Source of the DNA: Mesostigma viride
Taxonomy: Eukaryota > Streptophyta > Mesostigmatophyceae > Mesostigmatales > Mesostigmataceae
Assembly (NCBI GenBank): GCA_009746045.1
Contig: RPFO01000041.1
Span: 6,075,323 to 6,139,322, forward strand
Length of the DNA stretch: 64,000 bases
Reading direction: 5' to 3'
The position numbers were made by a program, and so were the translations under genes. This document shows, piece after piece, positions 1-8,596 of the stretch. The notes under the pieces are model-generated. The model was given only the letters and a program-made list of their open reading frames with translations, was not told where the DNA came from and did no database searches. The first letter of the stretch is position 1, and the number at the start of each line of letters is the position of its first letter.

Positions 1-59
1 TCAGCAGAAATCGTGGACGTAAAAGCTGGTAATGGCAGGAGTCGCTCTGGAATCATTTA

Positions 60-480
60 TCAGGAGCTGGCGACGACCGCAGTGGGTGTGAGCAGCTACA
101 GGCACCTAGCTGCAGTGACTACTAACCGCTGACTAGACGGCTGCGTACTGCTGGCTGGTGGCATTGATGCTGGTCTGAAGTGGCGATTTGGCTGGCAGGT
201 ACGTGCAGCTGGCTGCAACTACTACTAAGAGCTGATCAGGCTGCTGTGTGTTGCTGGCTGCTGCGACTGTGTGCTGCCATGCTGATGGGGTGCTGGTAGG
301 TATCTGCAGCTGGTTGCAACAACTACCACAAGCGAGTCAGGCTGTGGTGTGTGGCTGACTGCTGCTACTATATCCTATCATGCTGTACGGCGCATGCTGG
401 GTACTGCACTACGGCTGCGTGCGGCAGTTGGCTGTCACTGGCCACTTAACTAATGACGGCTGCTGCGGCTGGCGAGCGGC
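60..480. repeat. Degenerate tandem repeat, about 100-bp unit
   Basis: About four diverged copies of a roughly 100-bp unit follow each other. Each carries a GCAGCTGG/CAACTACTAC-like stretch followed by GCTG-rich sequence, for example near 205, 310 and 400. No open frame in it resembles a protein. I judged the periodicity by eye, so the unit length is approximate. Confidence 0.4.
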
Positions 481-1779
481 ATTTAAACGAGCTGTTTCCC
501 ATTGAAGAAAAGCCAAGGGTGCGAGAGGAGAACCAGGTGGATGCTGCAAGATTTCCCCGCACCGACGTGGGATGGAGCATTGTAGTTGATGCCGTTGTAG
601 TGGTCCGTGCATAGCTGCTCATGTACGATGGTGCTTCCAAACCATGGCGACTGGCAAAAAATCTGAATAATGCTTGGCTGGAACTAGGAAAAAGAAACCC
701 CATGTCGCCTGGAAGGTGGCCCACCGTTTAAAACATTTGTGGTCGCTTTATATAGGCGCCATCAAGCTCGTTGTATTCTCAGAAGAACAAAGGGGTCTTG
801 GGCTTTGCAAGGCTGGTCACGGCTGGCAACCGGTAGTCACCCAGGGTAATAAAATAAAGCGTGAACCGCTGCGCCCAAGTGCCGACAATGTAGAGATCTG
901 AATGTTTAGTGAAGCTCATGCAAGAGGTCGTTTAAGGTCGAAATTCGGAGCAAACAGGGCCTGCCGCAAGAAAATTCGTAGCCGACGCAATACTCCACGG
1001 AATGACGCCGGACTTGGTTCAATAGATGCGCAATTTGATGCTGATTCCGTGGACATGTTGAGTGGCACCAACGGATTAGAATTCCGAAAGTTCTTGCCGA
1101 AATGCTGCCCAGGCAAAAATTTGCCCGATTTGGAAAGATCACAACCCCCCTCATTCCGATACCATGTCAAAAATGTCATGCTGTGACCATGGGAGGTTGT
1201 TGATATTACATTAATAATGATGACCTCATTTACGACTTTGTCATGATGGAAATATTTTGTCAACCACCATGGCTGAAAGGTGCCATTTTCTAGAACAGTG
1301 GTGGTCAGAGAAGATGTCTGGCGTGTAGCCCAGCCACCACCTATATGGCTGGTCGGCAGGACCACAACATAATTAACTTAACATGACAGCTAGGCAACAC
1401 TTAACCAGTGCTAGATGCTGCCTGCTGGCAAATCATGGTCATGTACCATGGCAGACAGAATTAGGTACGCCTAGCTGACGGTCCAGGTGCCACGAATTGA
1501 ATTATTGGCGCCTGTCCTATATGGGCCATGCGCCACATGACACGACATGGATTGTACTACAGTGCCGTATAGTGACCAGGCACATATATATGAAAAGACT
1601 CATAACTTTCTACCTAGAGCTCAGATCAAGGTGATTCTAGTGGCAAAGTTGTAGCCAAACATGAGCTCTACGCAGTCATACTGGCGTTGTAGGTTGTTCT
1701 GACTTAACTACGGACTACCCGAACTTTATCTAGATTAGTAAGTGCTAGACTTGTCAGGCATATTGGGGCATATTCCTGA
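481..1779. other. No recognisable gene
   Basis: Short open frames occur on both strands but none has a recognisable motif or consistent composition. I see no terminal repeats or tRNA-like sequence. It probably consists of decayed repeats. It ends where an uninterrupted virus-like coding frame begins, which makes about 1777 a candidate junction between host repeat DNA and the virus-like block. Confidence 0.5.
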
Positions 1780-1956
1780 CAGGTCGGCGTCTCGCTCAAG
1801 GACATGCTCATGGCTGCCCTAGAAAGGACCCCTTCCGAACACTGGAAGTACGACAACTCGTTTCACCTAGACTTCCCTCTCGATCTCCCCGACATGACGT
1901 TGGACGAGATATTTAAGACCGAAACCGCGGAGGGTGAAGAAAAGTGCGCTCAATAA
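1780..1956 (+). pseudogene. 3' fragment of a virus-like gene, start missing
   Basis: A frame opens right after an in-frame TGA at 1777 and runs to TAA at 1954-1956. It encodes about 58 residues, with an acidic C-terminus containing DFPLDLPDMTLDEIF. The first ATG is at 1804. The codon style matches the block to its right. It is followed by an AT-rich stretch of about 35 bp and then a convergent gene, as expected for compact viral gene packing. Upstream sequence is repeat-like, so I infer that this is the tail of a longer gene cut at the left breakpoint. The product is unknown; a genuine 50-residue gene starting at 1804 is an alternative. Confidence 0.5.
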
Positions 1957-1991
1957 ATAATTGTTTATTAAATTTTTAATAAATTTTCATT

Positions 1992-2819
1992 TCACATCAA
2001 GTTCCTGGACCTCATGACCATCCTAGGATCGTACTCGAACGAAGAAGGGACGGGAACTTGATCCAACGTCCTTAGGAGCTCTGGTGTTCCCAGAACATTC
2101 ATGACCACATCCAACTCGTGCCTGGCCATGGGCAGACGACGCATGGCCCTGTTGGATTCCTTGCACAAGAGGGGGAACGACTCCCGCGCTCTGTGATCGC
2201 ACTCGTAGTTCTTGAAGGCGTCGTTGTATCGCGACCAGACGCTCTCGAGCCTCTGGATCTCGAAACGGAGAGCGGTCTCTCGTCTCATCATTTCGCGGAC
2301 GATCCCGAGCTCTCCTCCCACTCTCGCGTCCGTGGAGACCTCTTCCACCACCAAGCGACCGGGGACCCCCCTCGTTTTGCACCATTCGTTCACGAGCGCG
2401 CAACGCTTCTCCGCGTCCGTCGGGTGACAAGGAACTGCCCGGGCCAAAGTGATGTTCAAAAGCACCTCGTGACAGGCGTACGTCTGGCTCCCGATTTTCA
2501 AAACCGTCCCGCCGGCCTTCTTGACCGCTTCCACCAACGCAGGGGAGACGCCGGGGTTCCACCTCTCCGTCAAGAACCTCATGAAGTTGAGAAGGTGGAA
2601 CACGCGACCACAGGAGCTCGCCTTCTCGTCCACGAAAGGCTTTATCTGTCCCGTGCTTTCCGAAGTCAGTCGGCGGAGAAGGTACACGGGGTCCGCTTCC
2701 ACGTCCTCCGCGGATGGGAGTGGCAGCCGCCCATCGAACTGCTGCTGAGAAAGACTTTTCCCTTTCGCGACCAAGTCTTTCAGCGAAGGGTCGGCGACGT
2801 TGGATATGGCGAGGTCCAT
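1992..2819 (-). CDS. Virus-like hypothetical protein, 275 aa
   Basis: The longest intact gene of the virus-like block. I chose the ATG at 2819, giving MDLAISNVADPSL; the frame is open a little further upstream but without an ATG. No transmembrane segment or signal peptide is evident. The protein is mixed and charged, with many Arg/Glu pairs towards the C-terminal half (for example MMRRETALRFEIQRLE), suggesting helices. I do not recognise the family. It converges on the 1780-1956 fragment across an AT-rich spacer. Its upstream side is only about 97 bp from the left end of SDR-1, so its promoter may have been displaced or cut by that insertion. Confidence 0.7.
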   Translation of the reverse strand: MDLAISNVADPSLKDLVAKGKSLSQQQFDGRLPLPSAEDVEADPVYLLRRLTSESTGQIKPFVDEKASSCGRVFHLLNFMRFLTERWNPGVSPALVEAVKKAGGTVLKIGSQTYACHEVLLNITLARAVPCHPTDAEKRCALVNEWCKTRGVPGRLVVEEVSTDARVGGELGIVREMMRRETALRFEIQRLESVWSRYNDAFKNYECDHRARESFPLLCKESNRAMRRLPMARHELDVVMNVLGTPELLRTLDQVPVPSSFEYDPRMVMRSRNLM

Positions 2820-2915
2820 CTTTGCTCTCTCACCGTCTCCCAAACGGGGTCCCGACCAAGACTTATACACGCCCAAGTCAGACCCGGGCCGAGTCAGCCC
2901 GGGAAGCTTCTAGAA

Positions 2916-3253
2916 TTGCTGAGCTTCGCTCATTTTATATATGACGCGTGGACGGGCTCAAAGGGGACCGACCTGCCGTAGGTAGCGTAAGACTAGCGCT
3001 TGTCACGAGGGTACTGCACCGGCCGGCCCTTTTTGTGCCTAGGCTGAGTGTGGTTCCGGAGTGCAGGCCTAGGTAGCTTCTAACGTACGTCACTAGACCT
3101 TGTTACCTGCGCCAGCCGCCAGGCGTGGCGCAACTGTGATTGGCAGTCAGTACACCTTGTACCTGCGCCAGCCGGCAGGCCTGCGTGGCGCAATGGGAAT
3201 GATAGTCAGTACTTAGAGTGGTGTAGGGGACGTAGGGAGGCCTCTTTTCAGCT
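2916..3253 (+). repeat. SDR-1 repeat A1
   Basis: Begins TTGCTGAGCTTCGC and ends CTCTTTTCAGCT. Its mate A2 is at 4485-4822; I noticed one substitution (AATGGGAATG versus AATGTGAATG). It contains short internal repeats of GCGCCAGCCG/GCGTGGCGCAA type. Confidence 0.85.
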
Positions 3254-4294
3254 TCGCAACTTGATCCCAGCATTTGCTGGCAAGGTTGGCTGGCCGCTAT
3301 GGCGGCTGCGCTGAATGTAAGACGATGCTATCGGCCTCTCCGGGCGTGGAGAGGCCTGGAATAAAATTCTTTATGTTCGCCACCCACCGTTACAGGCCAC
3401 GGTAATGGTTGTTGGGTGGGGGGCTCTACGTTTTGAGTAAAATGGTGTGATTTCCGGCGCTGGGCCCACTGACGATTCCCCTCTACCCCTGGGTGCGGCA
3501 AGCGGCTTCCTGACACTGGGGAAGCTGAGATTTTAGTCGGACAACGTCAGGGAAGGAGCCATACAGGCCAGGGCCAGCGGCTACGGTGGAAAGAATCACA
3601 GGTGGAGGCGAATCTGCCTTAAACGTGGAGATGGCTAGCGCGGGGTGCCAGGGTAGCCCATAACTGCCAGGAGCCTGACAGCGGACCCGATCTTTCGGCC
3701 TGTGGCCAGACGGGAGTTTCGGGGAGGATGCGGGGCTGGAGCGAATTCTTGGTGGGAGGAGCGCGCTCTTCATCATTGCCCAGTTTTTCAGCAAAGAATG
3801 TTCGCCTGGCGGGGCTGAAATTCTTGCTGTTTTATCGCCTTGTTTTTATCCTGTATGATGCATTATAGGAAAAGCGATAAAGAGTTCGGTTCAGCCAGGG
3901 GGGCATATCTATGCCATAAAAAATTTCCTACAACAACACAAGCCCTGGTCAGGGCCTTGGCTAAGCAGTTTCCAAGCCAAGGCCTTGGTAGGGTAGAGGG
4001 CCTATCGCCACAAAGGTTTCAATGCCGGGAAATCCCAGCCTCGGGGGTGGGGCTGGTGATGGGTCCTGGGCTTGTGAGAGACGGTCCGGGGGCGTAAGGC
4101 CTAATGAGCAGCCGCTGGAAACCGCCCCCCTAACGGGGGGAACGACATGGGTGCCGCCCTGCGTCCGCCGGGAAACCGTAGCGGCCACACGGGGGCGGCA
4201 GTACAGCCGTGGCAGCGTGCAGGGGGGGGCCATGGGCGGAAAGAAACTCGGCACCAAGGTTGGCGACAGCCTTGGTGGCCAAGAAGGAGGTGTG
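3254..4294. other. SDR-1 internal region, noncoding
   Basis: Unique sequence between A1 and B1. It holds a GGCCTCTCC/GGAGAGGCC hairpin near 3333 and CTATGGCGGC near 3297, a string also present early in the internal region of SDR-2. Short frames exist but none resembles a reverse transcriptase, RNase H or tyrosine recombinase. Confidence 0.6.
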
Positions 4295-4484
4295 GGGGCA
4301 ACACCTTGTGTTCGAGTATGCTGGGCCCCCAGCATGGTGCTACAATAACCAACTTGATAATGATGTGCACTGAGTTTGAAGGTGTGGTATAGGCTGTCCG
4401 TATAAAGCCTAGCACACAAAAATGTAAAATAAATGTTTCTCTTGGTGGGAAGGAACTCCAATGGACCAAAAACAAGAAATGTAT
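4295..4484 (+). repeat. SDR-1 repeat B1
   Basis: Runs from GGGGCAACACC to AAGAAATGTAT and carries an AATAAA-type signal near its end (around 4430). Its mate B2 is at 4850-5039. Confidence 0.85.
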
Positions 4485-5039
4485 TTGCTGAGCTTCGCTC
4501 ATTTTATATATGACGCGTGGACGGGCTCAAAGGGGACCGACCTGCCGTAGGTAGCGTAAGACTAGCGCTTGTCACGAGGGTACTGCACCGGCCGGCCCTT
4601 TTTGTGCCTAGGCTGAGTGTGGTTCCGGAGTGCAGGCCTAGGTAGCTTCTAACGTACGTCACTAGACCTTGTTACCTGCGCCAGCCGCCAGGCGTGGCGC
4701 AACTGTGATTGGCAGTCAGTACACCTTGTACCTGCGCCAGCCGGCAGGCCTGCGTGGCGCAATGTGAATGATAGTCAGTACTTAGAGTGGTGTAGGGGAC
4801 GTAGGGAGGCCTCTTTTCAGCTCCCACCCACCCAACCACGCTGCTAAGAGGGGCAACACCTTGTGTTCGAGTATGCTGGGCCCCCAGCATGGTGCTACAA
4901 TAACCAACTTGATAATGATGTGCACTGAGTTTGAAGGTGTGGTATAGGCTGTCCGTATAAAGCCTAGCACACAAAAATGTAAAATAAATGTTTCTCTTGG
5001 TGGGAAGGAACTCCAATGGACCAAAAACAAGAAATGTAT
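4485..5039 (+). repeat. SDR-1 repeats A2 and B2 with linker
   Basis: A2 (4485-4822) abuts B1 directly. A2 and B2 (4850-5039) are separated by a 27-bp linker starting CCCACCCACCCAACC that is absent from the A1/internal and internal/B1 junctions. The SDR-2 element has a different linker that also starts CCCACCCA. Confidence 0.8.
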
Positions 5040-5082
5040 GGACGACGGTTACAACCCGTTCGAACGTAAGAAGACTTTGTGA
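5038..5082 (+). pseudogene. Possible 3' tail of an interrupted viral gene
   Basis: Directly after the right end of SDR-1 a frame encodes DDGYNPFERKKTL and stops at 5080-5082, 30 bp before the next gene. The dense packing of neighbours makes a truncated gene end plausible. It is too short to be sure. Confidence 0.3.
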
Positions 5083-5112
5083 GGCCGCGCCTTCGACAGG
5101 TGGGCGTTGACC

Positions 5113-5409
5113 ATGGGAAACACGAGCTCCTCGGAACGCGAGCGAATTCTGCGAAGGTGCGTCGCCTTGCCACAGAGTGAGCAAGAAGAGTTAGCATCGG
5201 CGTTGATCGATGGCGCCATCCCCATCCGACCGAATAGCGTGGACGAGTTCGTGTCCAGAAGGCGACATCTGCGTGGCGCTTGTTCTGCACAAACCCGGCA
5301 TAACAACTACCGGCGTCTTTGCTTGACCGTGCACCCCGACAAAAATAAAGGCTTGGAAGACATAGCGTCAAGAGCGTTCGAAGTCGTACACCGACGTTTC
5401 AAGCACTGA
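5113..5409 (+). CDS. J-domain (DnaJ-like) protein, 98 aa
   Basis: The C-terminal half carries the J-domain signature: RLCLTVHPDKNKGLEDIASRAF, with the HPD tripeptide that stimulates Hsp70 ATPase, followed by the expected helix. The product is therefore likely an Hsp70 co-chaperone. The start ATG at 5113 gives MGNTSSSE, which fits the N-myristoylation pattern (Gly2, Ser/Thr at position 6), so membrane attachment is inferred. At 98 residues it is little more than a J-domain with a short leader. J proteins are known in several large DNA viruses. It is the first intact gene right of SDR-1 and is followed 50 bp later by the next gene on the same strand. Confidence 0.75.
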   Translation: MGNTSSSERERILRRCVALPQSEQEELASALIDGAIPIRPNSVDEFVSRRRHLRGACSAQTRHNNYRRLCLTVHPDKNKGLEDIASRAFEVVHRRFKH

Positions 5410-5458
5410 CTCGAGATCGCCCGTTTTGGTGCCCAGAACGCACGACACGTTTTGGGAG

Positions 5459-5683
5459 ATGGAGGCGGAACTATCGAACGTTTCTAACGCATCCGTGGCG
5501 GGTCGGGTGTTGGCCGCGCTCGTGAAGAAACGGGAAGGGGAGGGTGCAGACTTGCGCGCCGCTTACTACGCCCGAACGGGGAGAGAGCAAATGGTGATAT
5601 GGGCTAGTGTGCGCGCCATCGTTTCGAAACTCCGTCAACCCGGCTTCGACCTCGAACAAGAGCTCGGAGAGAAGAAGACGTGA
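5459..5683 (+). CDS. Virus-like hypothetical protein, 74 aa
   Basis: A small basic/acidic protein that starts MEAELSNVSNASVAGRV and ends QELGEKKT. The frame is open upstream but the first ATG is at 5459. No membrane segment or known motif is seen; it is predicted largely helical. It sits between the J-domain gene and the Cys-rich gene on the same strand with gaps of about 50 and 36 bp. It could be a real small viral gene; function unknown. Confidence 0.5.
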   Translation: MEAELSNVSNASVAGRVLAALVKKREGEGADLRAAYYARTGREQMVIWASVRAIVSKLRQPGFDLEQELGEKKT

Positions 5684-5719
5684 CCGCTTATTTTCGACGC
5701 AAAGTTTATATGTTTTTTC

Positions 5720-6196
5720 ATGGTCGCCACGATCCGTTGTTGTGCCATGACTCGGACAGGGATGCGATGTAAGCGCGTGTCATCCAAGTCCAAGTGTTCG
5801 ACTCATTTGCGAAAGATGAAAGCGTCTACTCGCGCAAAACGCGGTGGGCGCGCGTACCGCCCCGAGAAGACGGCCATCTTGATGCCGATACGCCCCGTTT
5901 ATGTCGTTGATCCCTATTTCCGTGACCGGGTCTCGACCACCAGCACCGCCTCCAGCCCGGTCGTGAAAGCAGAGCCTTCCTCGGCGCCGGCAGAAAAGCC
6001 CTCGTCTGCGACGTCCTCGTCCCAGACCGAGCCAGACACGCCAAGTCCCAAGAGGCCAGCGGACGAAGATGGTTCTGACGGGGAGGTCGATCCCGCGACG
6101 GGAAGAAAGCACAAGAAGACGAACGACGCTGCCAACCAGAAGCGCATTTGCAGAAATGGTTCTCGTTCCAAGATTTATCGAAAGTCAAATAAGTAA
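5720..6196 (+). CDS. Cys/His-knuckle basic protein, 158 aa
   Basis: The N-terminus holds CCAMTRTGMRCKRVSSKSKC followed by STHL. This short Cys/His arrangement recurs in small proteins of large DNA viruses and is probably zinc-binding. A Ser/Pro/Glu-rich linker (about residues 75-130) follows, then a basic tail rich in Lys/Arg with KHKKT and SRSKIYRKSNK. Nuclear or nucleic-acid binding is inferred from the charge. The ATG at 5720 follows an AT-rich spacer. Its stop is 2 bp before the ATG of the nuclease gene, so the two may be transcribed together. Confidence 0.6.
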   Translation: MVATIRCCAMTRTGMRCKRVSSKSKCSTHLRKMKASTRAKRGGRAYRPEKTAILMPIRPVYVVDPYFRDRVSTTSTASSPVVKAEPSSAPAEKPSSATSSSQTEPDTPSPKRPADEDGSDGEVDPATGRKHKKTNDAANQKRICRNGSRSKIYRKSNK

Positions 6197-6198
6197 TC

Positions 6199-6675
6199 AT
6201 GGATGCTCTCGTGAATATCAAGGATTCCGATATCTCACCCTTCTCATTTGATGGTATGGTGTTGTCATGCAAGATAGTGAGCTGTCATGACGGAGACACG
6301 GTCCGAGTGGCCGCGCTATTGCCGTGGTCTACGATTCCCGTCAAGTTTGCTGTTCGGCTAATAGGCATTAACGCGCCCGAAATGAACCCCCGCTTGTTCG
6401 AATGGAACCGCGAAGACATTAAAAAGCGCGCTTGTTTAGCGAGAAACAAGTTAATACAATTGACCACGAACGCGACATTCGACTCGTCCGACTTCTCGTT
6501 GACCGCGGAACAAGTGCAGCGAATAGTAGACACAAACACGCGATTGATCACGGTCCGATGCCACCATAACGACGCGTTTGGCCGGGTATTGGGAACTCTC
6601 GAAGTAGACAACGCGAACGTGAATGATATCATGGTACAGTCTGGCCACGCGTCGCCGTTCGTGAAGGAGGGCTAA
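6199..6675 (+). CDS. Staphylococcal-nuclease-like (TNase) protein, 158 aa
   Basis: Carries the SNase fold signature: CHDGDTVRV (Asp31, Asp33, metal ligands), VRLIGINAPE (Arg53 and Glu61 at the spacing of Arg35 and Glu43 of the S. aureus enzyme) and DAFGRVLG (Arg119, matching Arg87). All catalytic residues appear kept; the Asp40 equivalent is Asn58. The expected activity is calcium-dependent phosphodiester hydrolysis. No signal peptide is present, so it should act inside the cell or particle. An insertion between the second and third motifs (about residues 85-108) lengthens it. SNase-like proteins occur in many large DNA viruses. Confidence 0.85.
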   Translation: MDALVNIKDSDISPFSFDGMVLSCKIVSCHDGDTVRVAALLPWSTIPVKFAVRLIGINAPEMNPRLFEWNREDIKKRACLARNKLIQLTTNATFDSSDFSLTAEQVQRIVDTNTRLITVRCHHNDAFGRVLGTLEVDNANVNDIMVQSGHASPFVKEG

Positions 6676-6700
6676 TTTTGTGTGATGTGTACATAAGAGA

Positions 6701-7354
6701 ATGAAGACGAAAACTCTGGCAGCGGGATTGATAGTGGGCGGCTTTTTCGCGGCGGCGGCGGCCGTATACTCTACGCGGCCGGGATCTAACGAACCACCCG
6801 ACCCTCAGACCGGTTCGTGCAAGATTGCCACGTGGAACCAGAACACGTGTCTAGGCTCCAGTTCGTATATCGGACTTTTCGTTCCTAGCGACAAACGACC
6901 GTCGGTTACCATGAAATTAGCCGAAAACGTGTCGAACGAACTTCACGCCGGCCCGTTTCGCGTGTCGAAAGTGCTCCGGGAACCTAGCGAGATCAACGCG
7001 AGAGATGGCATGTTTGTGTTAGAGTCTCCCAGCGGCTTTATTATAGTGAATGATGTTACTTTACAATCGGACGTATCCCCTTATCAGACAGAGGGGTCGT
7101 ACTGGGGCACACTGACCAAAGACCCCGCCATCGAGTCCAAAGAGCGCCAAGACAGGATTCTCTTACTGGACAATTCGTACAACAGCAAAAGCTGGATGAA
7201 CGCCATCAAAAAGAGCCAGTTGTCGGACCGGTTCCGGAACCATTTCCCCACTCGGACCATCCAGCACTTTGACATGGGCGTTTGGGGGATCACGACGGTG
7301 GCGGACAACGACGGAACCGTCAAAGTGTTCGCGTACGCTCACTGGGACGAGTAA
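6701..7354 (+). CDS. Membrane-anchored virus-like protein, 217 aa
   Basis: Starts MKTKTLAAGLIVGGFFAAAAAVYS, a single N-terminal hydrophobic segment (about residues 5-24) that could be a signal anchor. The remaining 190 residues look soluble, with two Cys near the N-terminus (positions about 40 and 50) and a C-terminal HFDMGVWGITTV patch. I do not recognise the family. Its last 35 bp overlap the end of the convergent gene at 7320-7745, typical of compact viral genomes. Confidence 0.65.
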   Translation: MKTKTLAAGLIVGGFFAAAAAVYSTRPGSNEPPDPQTGSCKIATWNQNTCLGSSSYIGLFVPSDKRPSVTMKLAENVSNELHAGPFRVSKVLREPSEINARDGMFVLESPSGFIIVNDVTLQSDVSPYQTEGSYWGTLTKDPAIESKERQDRILLLDNSYNSKSWMNAIKKSQLSDRFRNHFPTRTIQHFDMGVWGITTVADNDGTVKVFAYAHWDE

Positions 7355-7745
7355 GAGGCTCCACGCGGTTCATCGCGAACGTGGCGCCCTTGTTGATCGT
7401 CATGTGATACACGAGGTGCGAGGAAGGCGCGGTTTTCATCACTTTCATCATCTCCGACTCGTTCCTCCCCGTCCCGAACCTCTCGCCATAACACTTTGCG
7501 CACACGATGATCCACGGTTGGGGAGGCGTCTCAAGCGCCACCTTCATGAGCCAGTATCCGACGAACTTCCACCCGTCCATGACGTCGGGAGAGTGGCACA
7601 GGCCGCACCCGCCTCTCTTCTGATCGTCGACGGCTTCTAATTGCGCGATCCTTGCCATGCGGACGACTTTTCTCCTCTGCGCGTCCAACTCCTCCCTTTC
7701 TCGTTTCATCACGAACTCGGGCTTGTCGCATCCGAAATACGCCAT
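7320..7745 (-). CDS. Zinc-ribbon-like virus protein, 141 aa
   Basis: I placed the start at the ATG at 7745, two bases after the stop of the upstream minus-strand gene; the frame stays open upstream but overlaps that gene. The protein has two CxxC pairs, CGLC near residue 48 and CAKC near residue 82, which fit a zinc ribbon. An N-terminal helix rich in Arg/Glu precedes them. Such proteins often bind DNA or RNA polymerase, but no specific role can be assigned. Probably co-transcribed with the gene at 7747-8001. Confidence 0.6.
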   Translation of the reverse strand: MAYFGCDKPEFVMKREREELDAQRRKVVRMARIAQLEAVDDQKRGGCGLCHSPDVMDGWKFVGYWLMKVALETPPQPWIIVCAKCYGERFGTGRNESEMMKVMKTAPSSHLVYHMTINKGATFAMNRVEPLTRPSERTRTL

Positions 7746-7746
7746 G

Positions 7747-8001
7747 TTAGCCGACGAGGCTCGCTTGCAAGGGTGCGGGAGCGGCAACGGGAGCGGGCGG
7801 GTCCGGGGTCAGCAGGGCGATGAAAAACAGAGCGAGGAAGAGGAACAGGAGACAGGCGCCGCAGAAGGCGGCTTTGTCCTTTGTAGTTTCTTCTTCTCGA
7901 AGGTACGGCGCGTCGATGACGACATGTGGACGGCGTCCGTCCACGTACACGCACGACCCGTCACTCTTCGTGCATTGGAGGTGAAGTGGCACTTGGGACA
8001 T
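7747..8001 (-). CDS. Small single-pass membrane protein, 84 aa
   Basis: A hydrophilic N-terminal half with two Cys (C10, C17) is followed by a hydrophobic stretch, AFCGACLLFLFLALFFIALL, and a short Pro/Ala-rich tail. This predicts a C-terminally anchored or type II membrane protein, plausibly of a virion membrane. Divergent from the gene at 8042 across 40 bp. Confidence 0.6.
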   Translation of the reverse strand: MSQVPLHLQCTKSDGSCVYVDGRRPHVVIDAPYLREEETTKDKAAFCGACLLFLFLALFFIALLTPDPPAPVAAPAPLQASLVG

Positions 8002-8041
8002 TGCGAATATATTTTCTTGACATAATTATATACGAGTTACC
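8002..8041. promoter_or_regulatory. AT-rich divergent intergenic spacer
   Basis: Forty bases between divergent starts, with AATATATTTTC and TAATTATATA. It must hold the promoters of both flanking genes if they are expressed. No motif shared by the other spacers of the block was evident. Confidence 0.4.
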
Positions 8042-8362
8042 ATGGGGACGGAAAACGTCGTCGAACAAGCCACTCAAGTTGTGGATACGGGGGCGAAGCA
8101 GGCTGCGGAGGGAGCAAAAACAGTGATTAAGAAGATAGGATTCATCCGCGAGGACGGGACAGTTCGTCCGATCTTCGCGGTGATCTTGGGAGGAACCATG
8201 GGGTTCAACCTTGGCATGACGATGCTCACCTACTTAGACAAGTGGTTCAACAAGGTCGACAACAAGAACCGGCATTTCCTCAATGTCGGCATCTCCACTC
8301 TTCTTGGCACCATCCTTGCCATCTCCATGTACGACATGATGACCCGACTTGGCAAGGGTTAA
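8042..8362 (+). CDS. Virus-like protein with two hydrophobic segments, 106 aa
   Basis: The N-terminal 35 residues form an amphipathic Ala/Lys/Glu helix (EQATQVVDTGAKQAAEGAK). Two hydrophobic segments follow, about residues 45-65 (FAVILGGTMGFNLGMTMLTYL) and 80-98 (LNVGISTLLGTILAISMY). A membrane protein is predicted; the family is not recognised. Its TAA at 8360-8362 directly abuts the stop of the convergent gene at 8363, showing extreme compaction. Confidence 0.65.
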   Translation: MGTENVVEQATQVVDTGAKQAAEGAKTVIKKIGFIREDGTVRPIFAVILGGTMGFNLGMTMLTYLDKWFNKVDNKNRHFLNVGISTLLGTILAISMYDMMTRLGKG

Positions 8363-8596
8363 TCACCCCCGCCCCGTGTTTCTGAGACGCATGCAGAACT
8401 TCCGATTCCACCCGATCATCTCCAGCAACACGTGAAGGACGGCAGCCGAGGCCGCCACCTGCACGAGGATGCCGGTGTGAGTCATCGCCCTCTCCTCGTC
8501 GTGCTGCATGTGTATCGAGTGGACCACCGTCATGATCCCTGCCATAGCCGCGGCCACCACCAACGCCTCCACGAGCACAACGCCAAACTGAGACAT
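8363..8596 (-). CDS. Small two-pass membrane protein, 77 aa
   Basis: Starts MSQFGVVLVEALVVAAAMAG, one hydrophobic segment, then a His-containing loop (HSIHMQHDEE) and a second segment (TGILVQVAASAAVLHVLLEM), ending in a basic tail. A two-pass membrane protein is inferred. It is the last virus-like gene; only 10 bp separate its ATG from the start of the RT-A LTR. Confidence 0.6.
   Translation of the reverse strand: MSQFGVVLVEALVVAAAMAGIMTVVHSIHMQHDEERAMTHTGILVQVAASAAVLHVLLEMIGWNRKFCMRLRNTGRG

Larger units (their letters stand above)
2916..5039 (+). mobile_element. SDR-1, non-autonomous split-direct-repeat element
   Basis: The architecture is A1 (2916-3253), a unique internal part (3254-4294), B1 (4295-4484), A2 (4485-4822), a 27-bp linker, then B2 (4850-5039). 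A1 and A2 are both 338 bp and nearly identical; B1 and B2 are both 190 bp. Order A1-internal-B1A2B2 is the split direct repeat described for PAT/Ngaro-type tyrosine-recombinase retrotransposons. No target-site duplication is visible, as expected for that class. The internal 1 kb has no recognisable recombinase or reverse transcriptase, so the copy would be non-autonomous. A simple tandem duplication with an internal deletion is the alternative. It lies inside the virus-like gene block. Strand is assigned from the AATAAA-like sites in B1 and B2. Confidence 0.6.

Noticed and set aside
902-1186. Open frame of 94 codons in the left repeat region
   Set aside because: It has an opposite-strand open frame of similar length, no motif, and lies among decayed repeats; a chance frame is more likely.
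2118-2981. Long plus-strand frame of 287 codons opposite the 275-aa viral gene
   Set aside because: It is antisense to a better-supported gene, runs into SDR-1 repeat A1, and lacks motifs; a composition shadow.
4022-4461. Overlapping open frames in the SDR-1 internal region and repeat B1
   Set aside because: They overlap on both strands, one crosses the internal/B1 boundary, and part is repeated in B2 without its upstream half.
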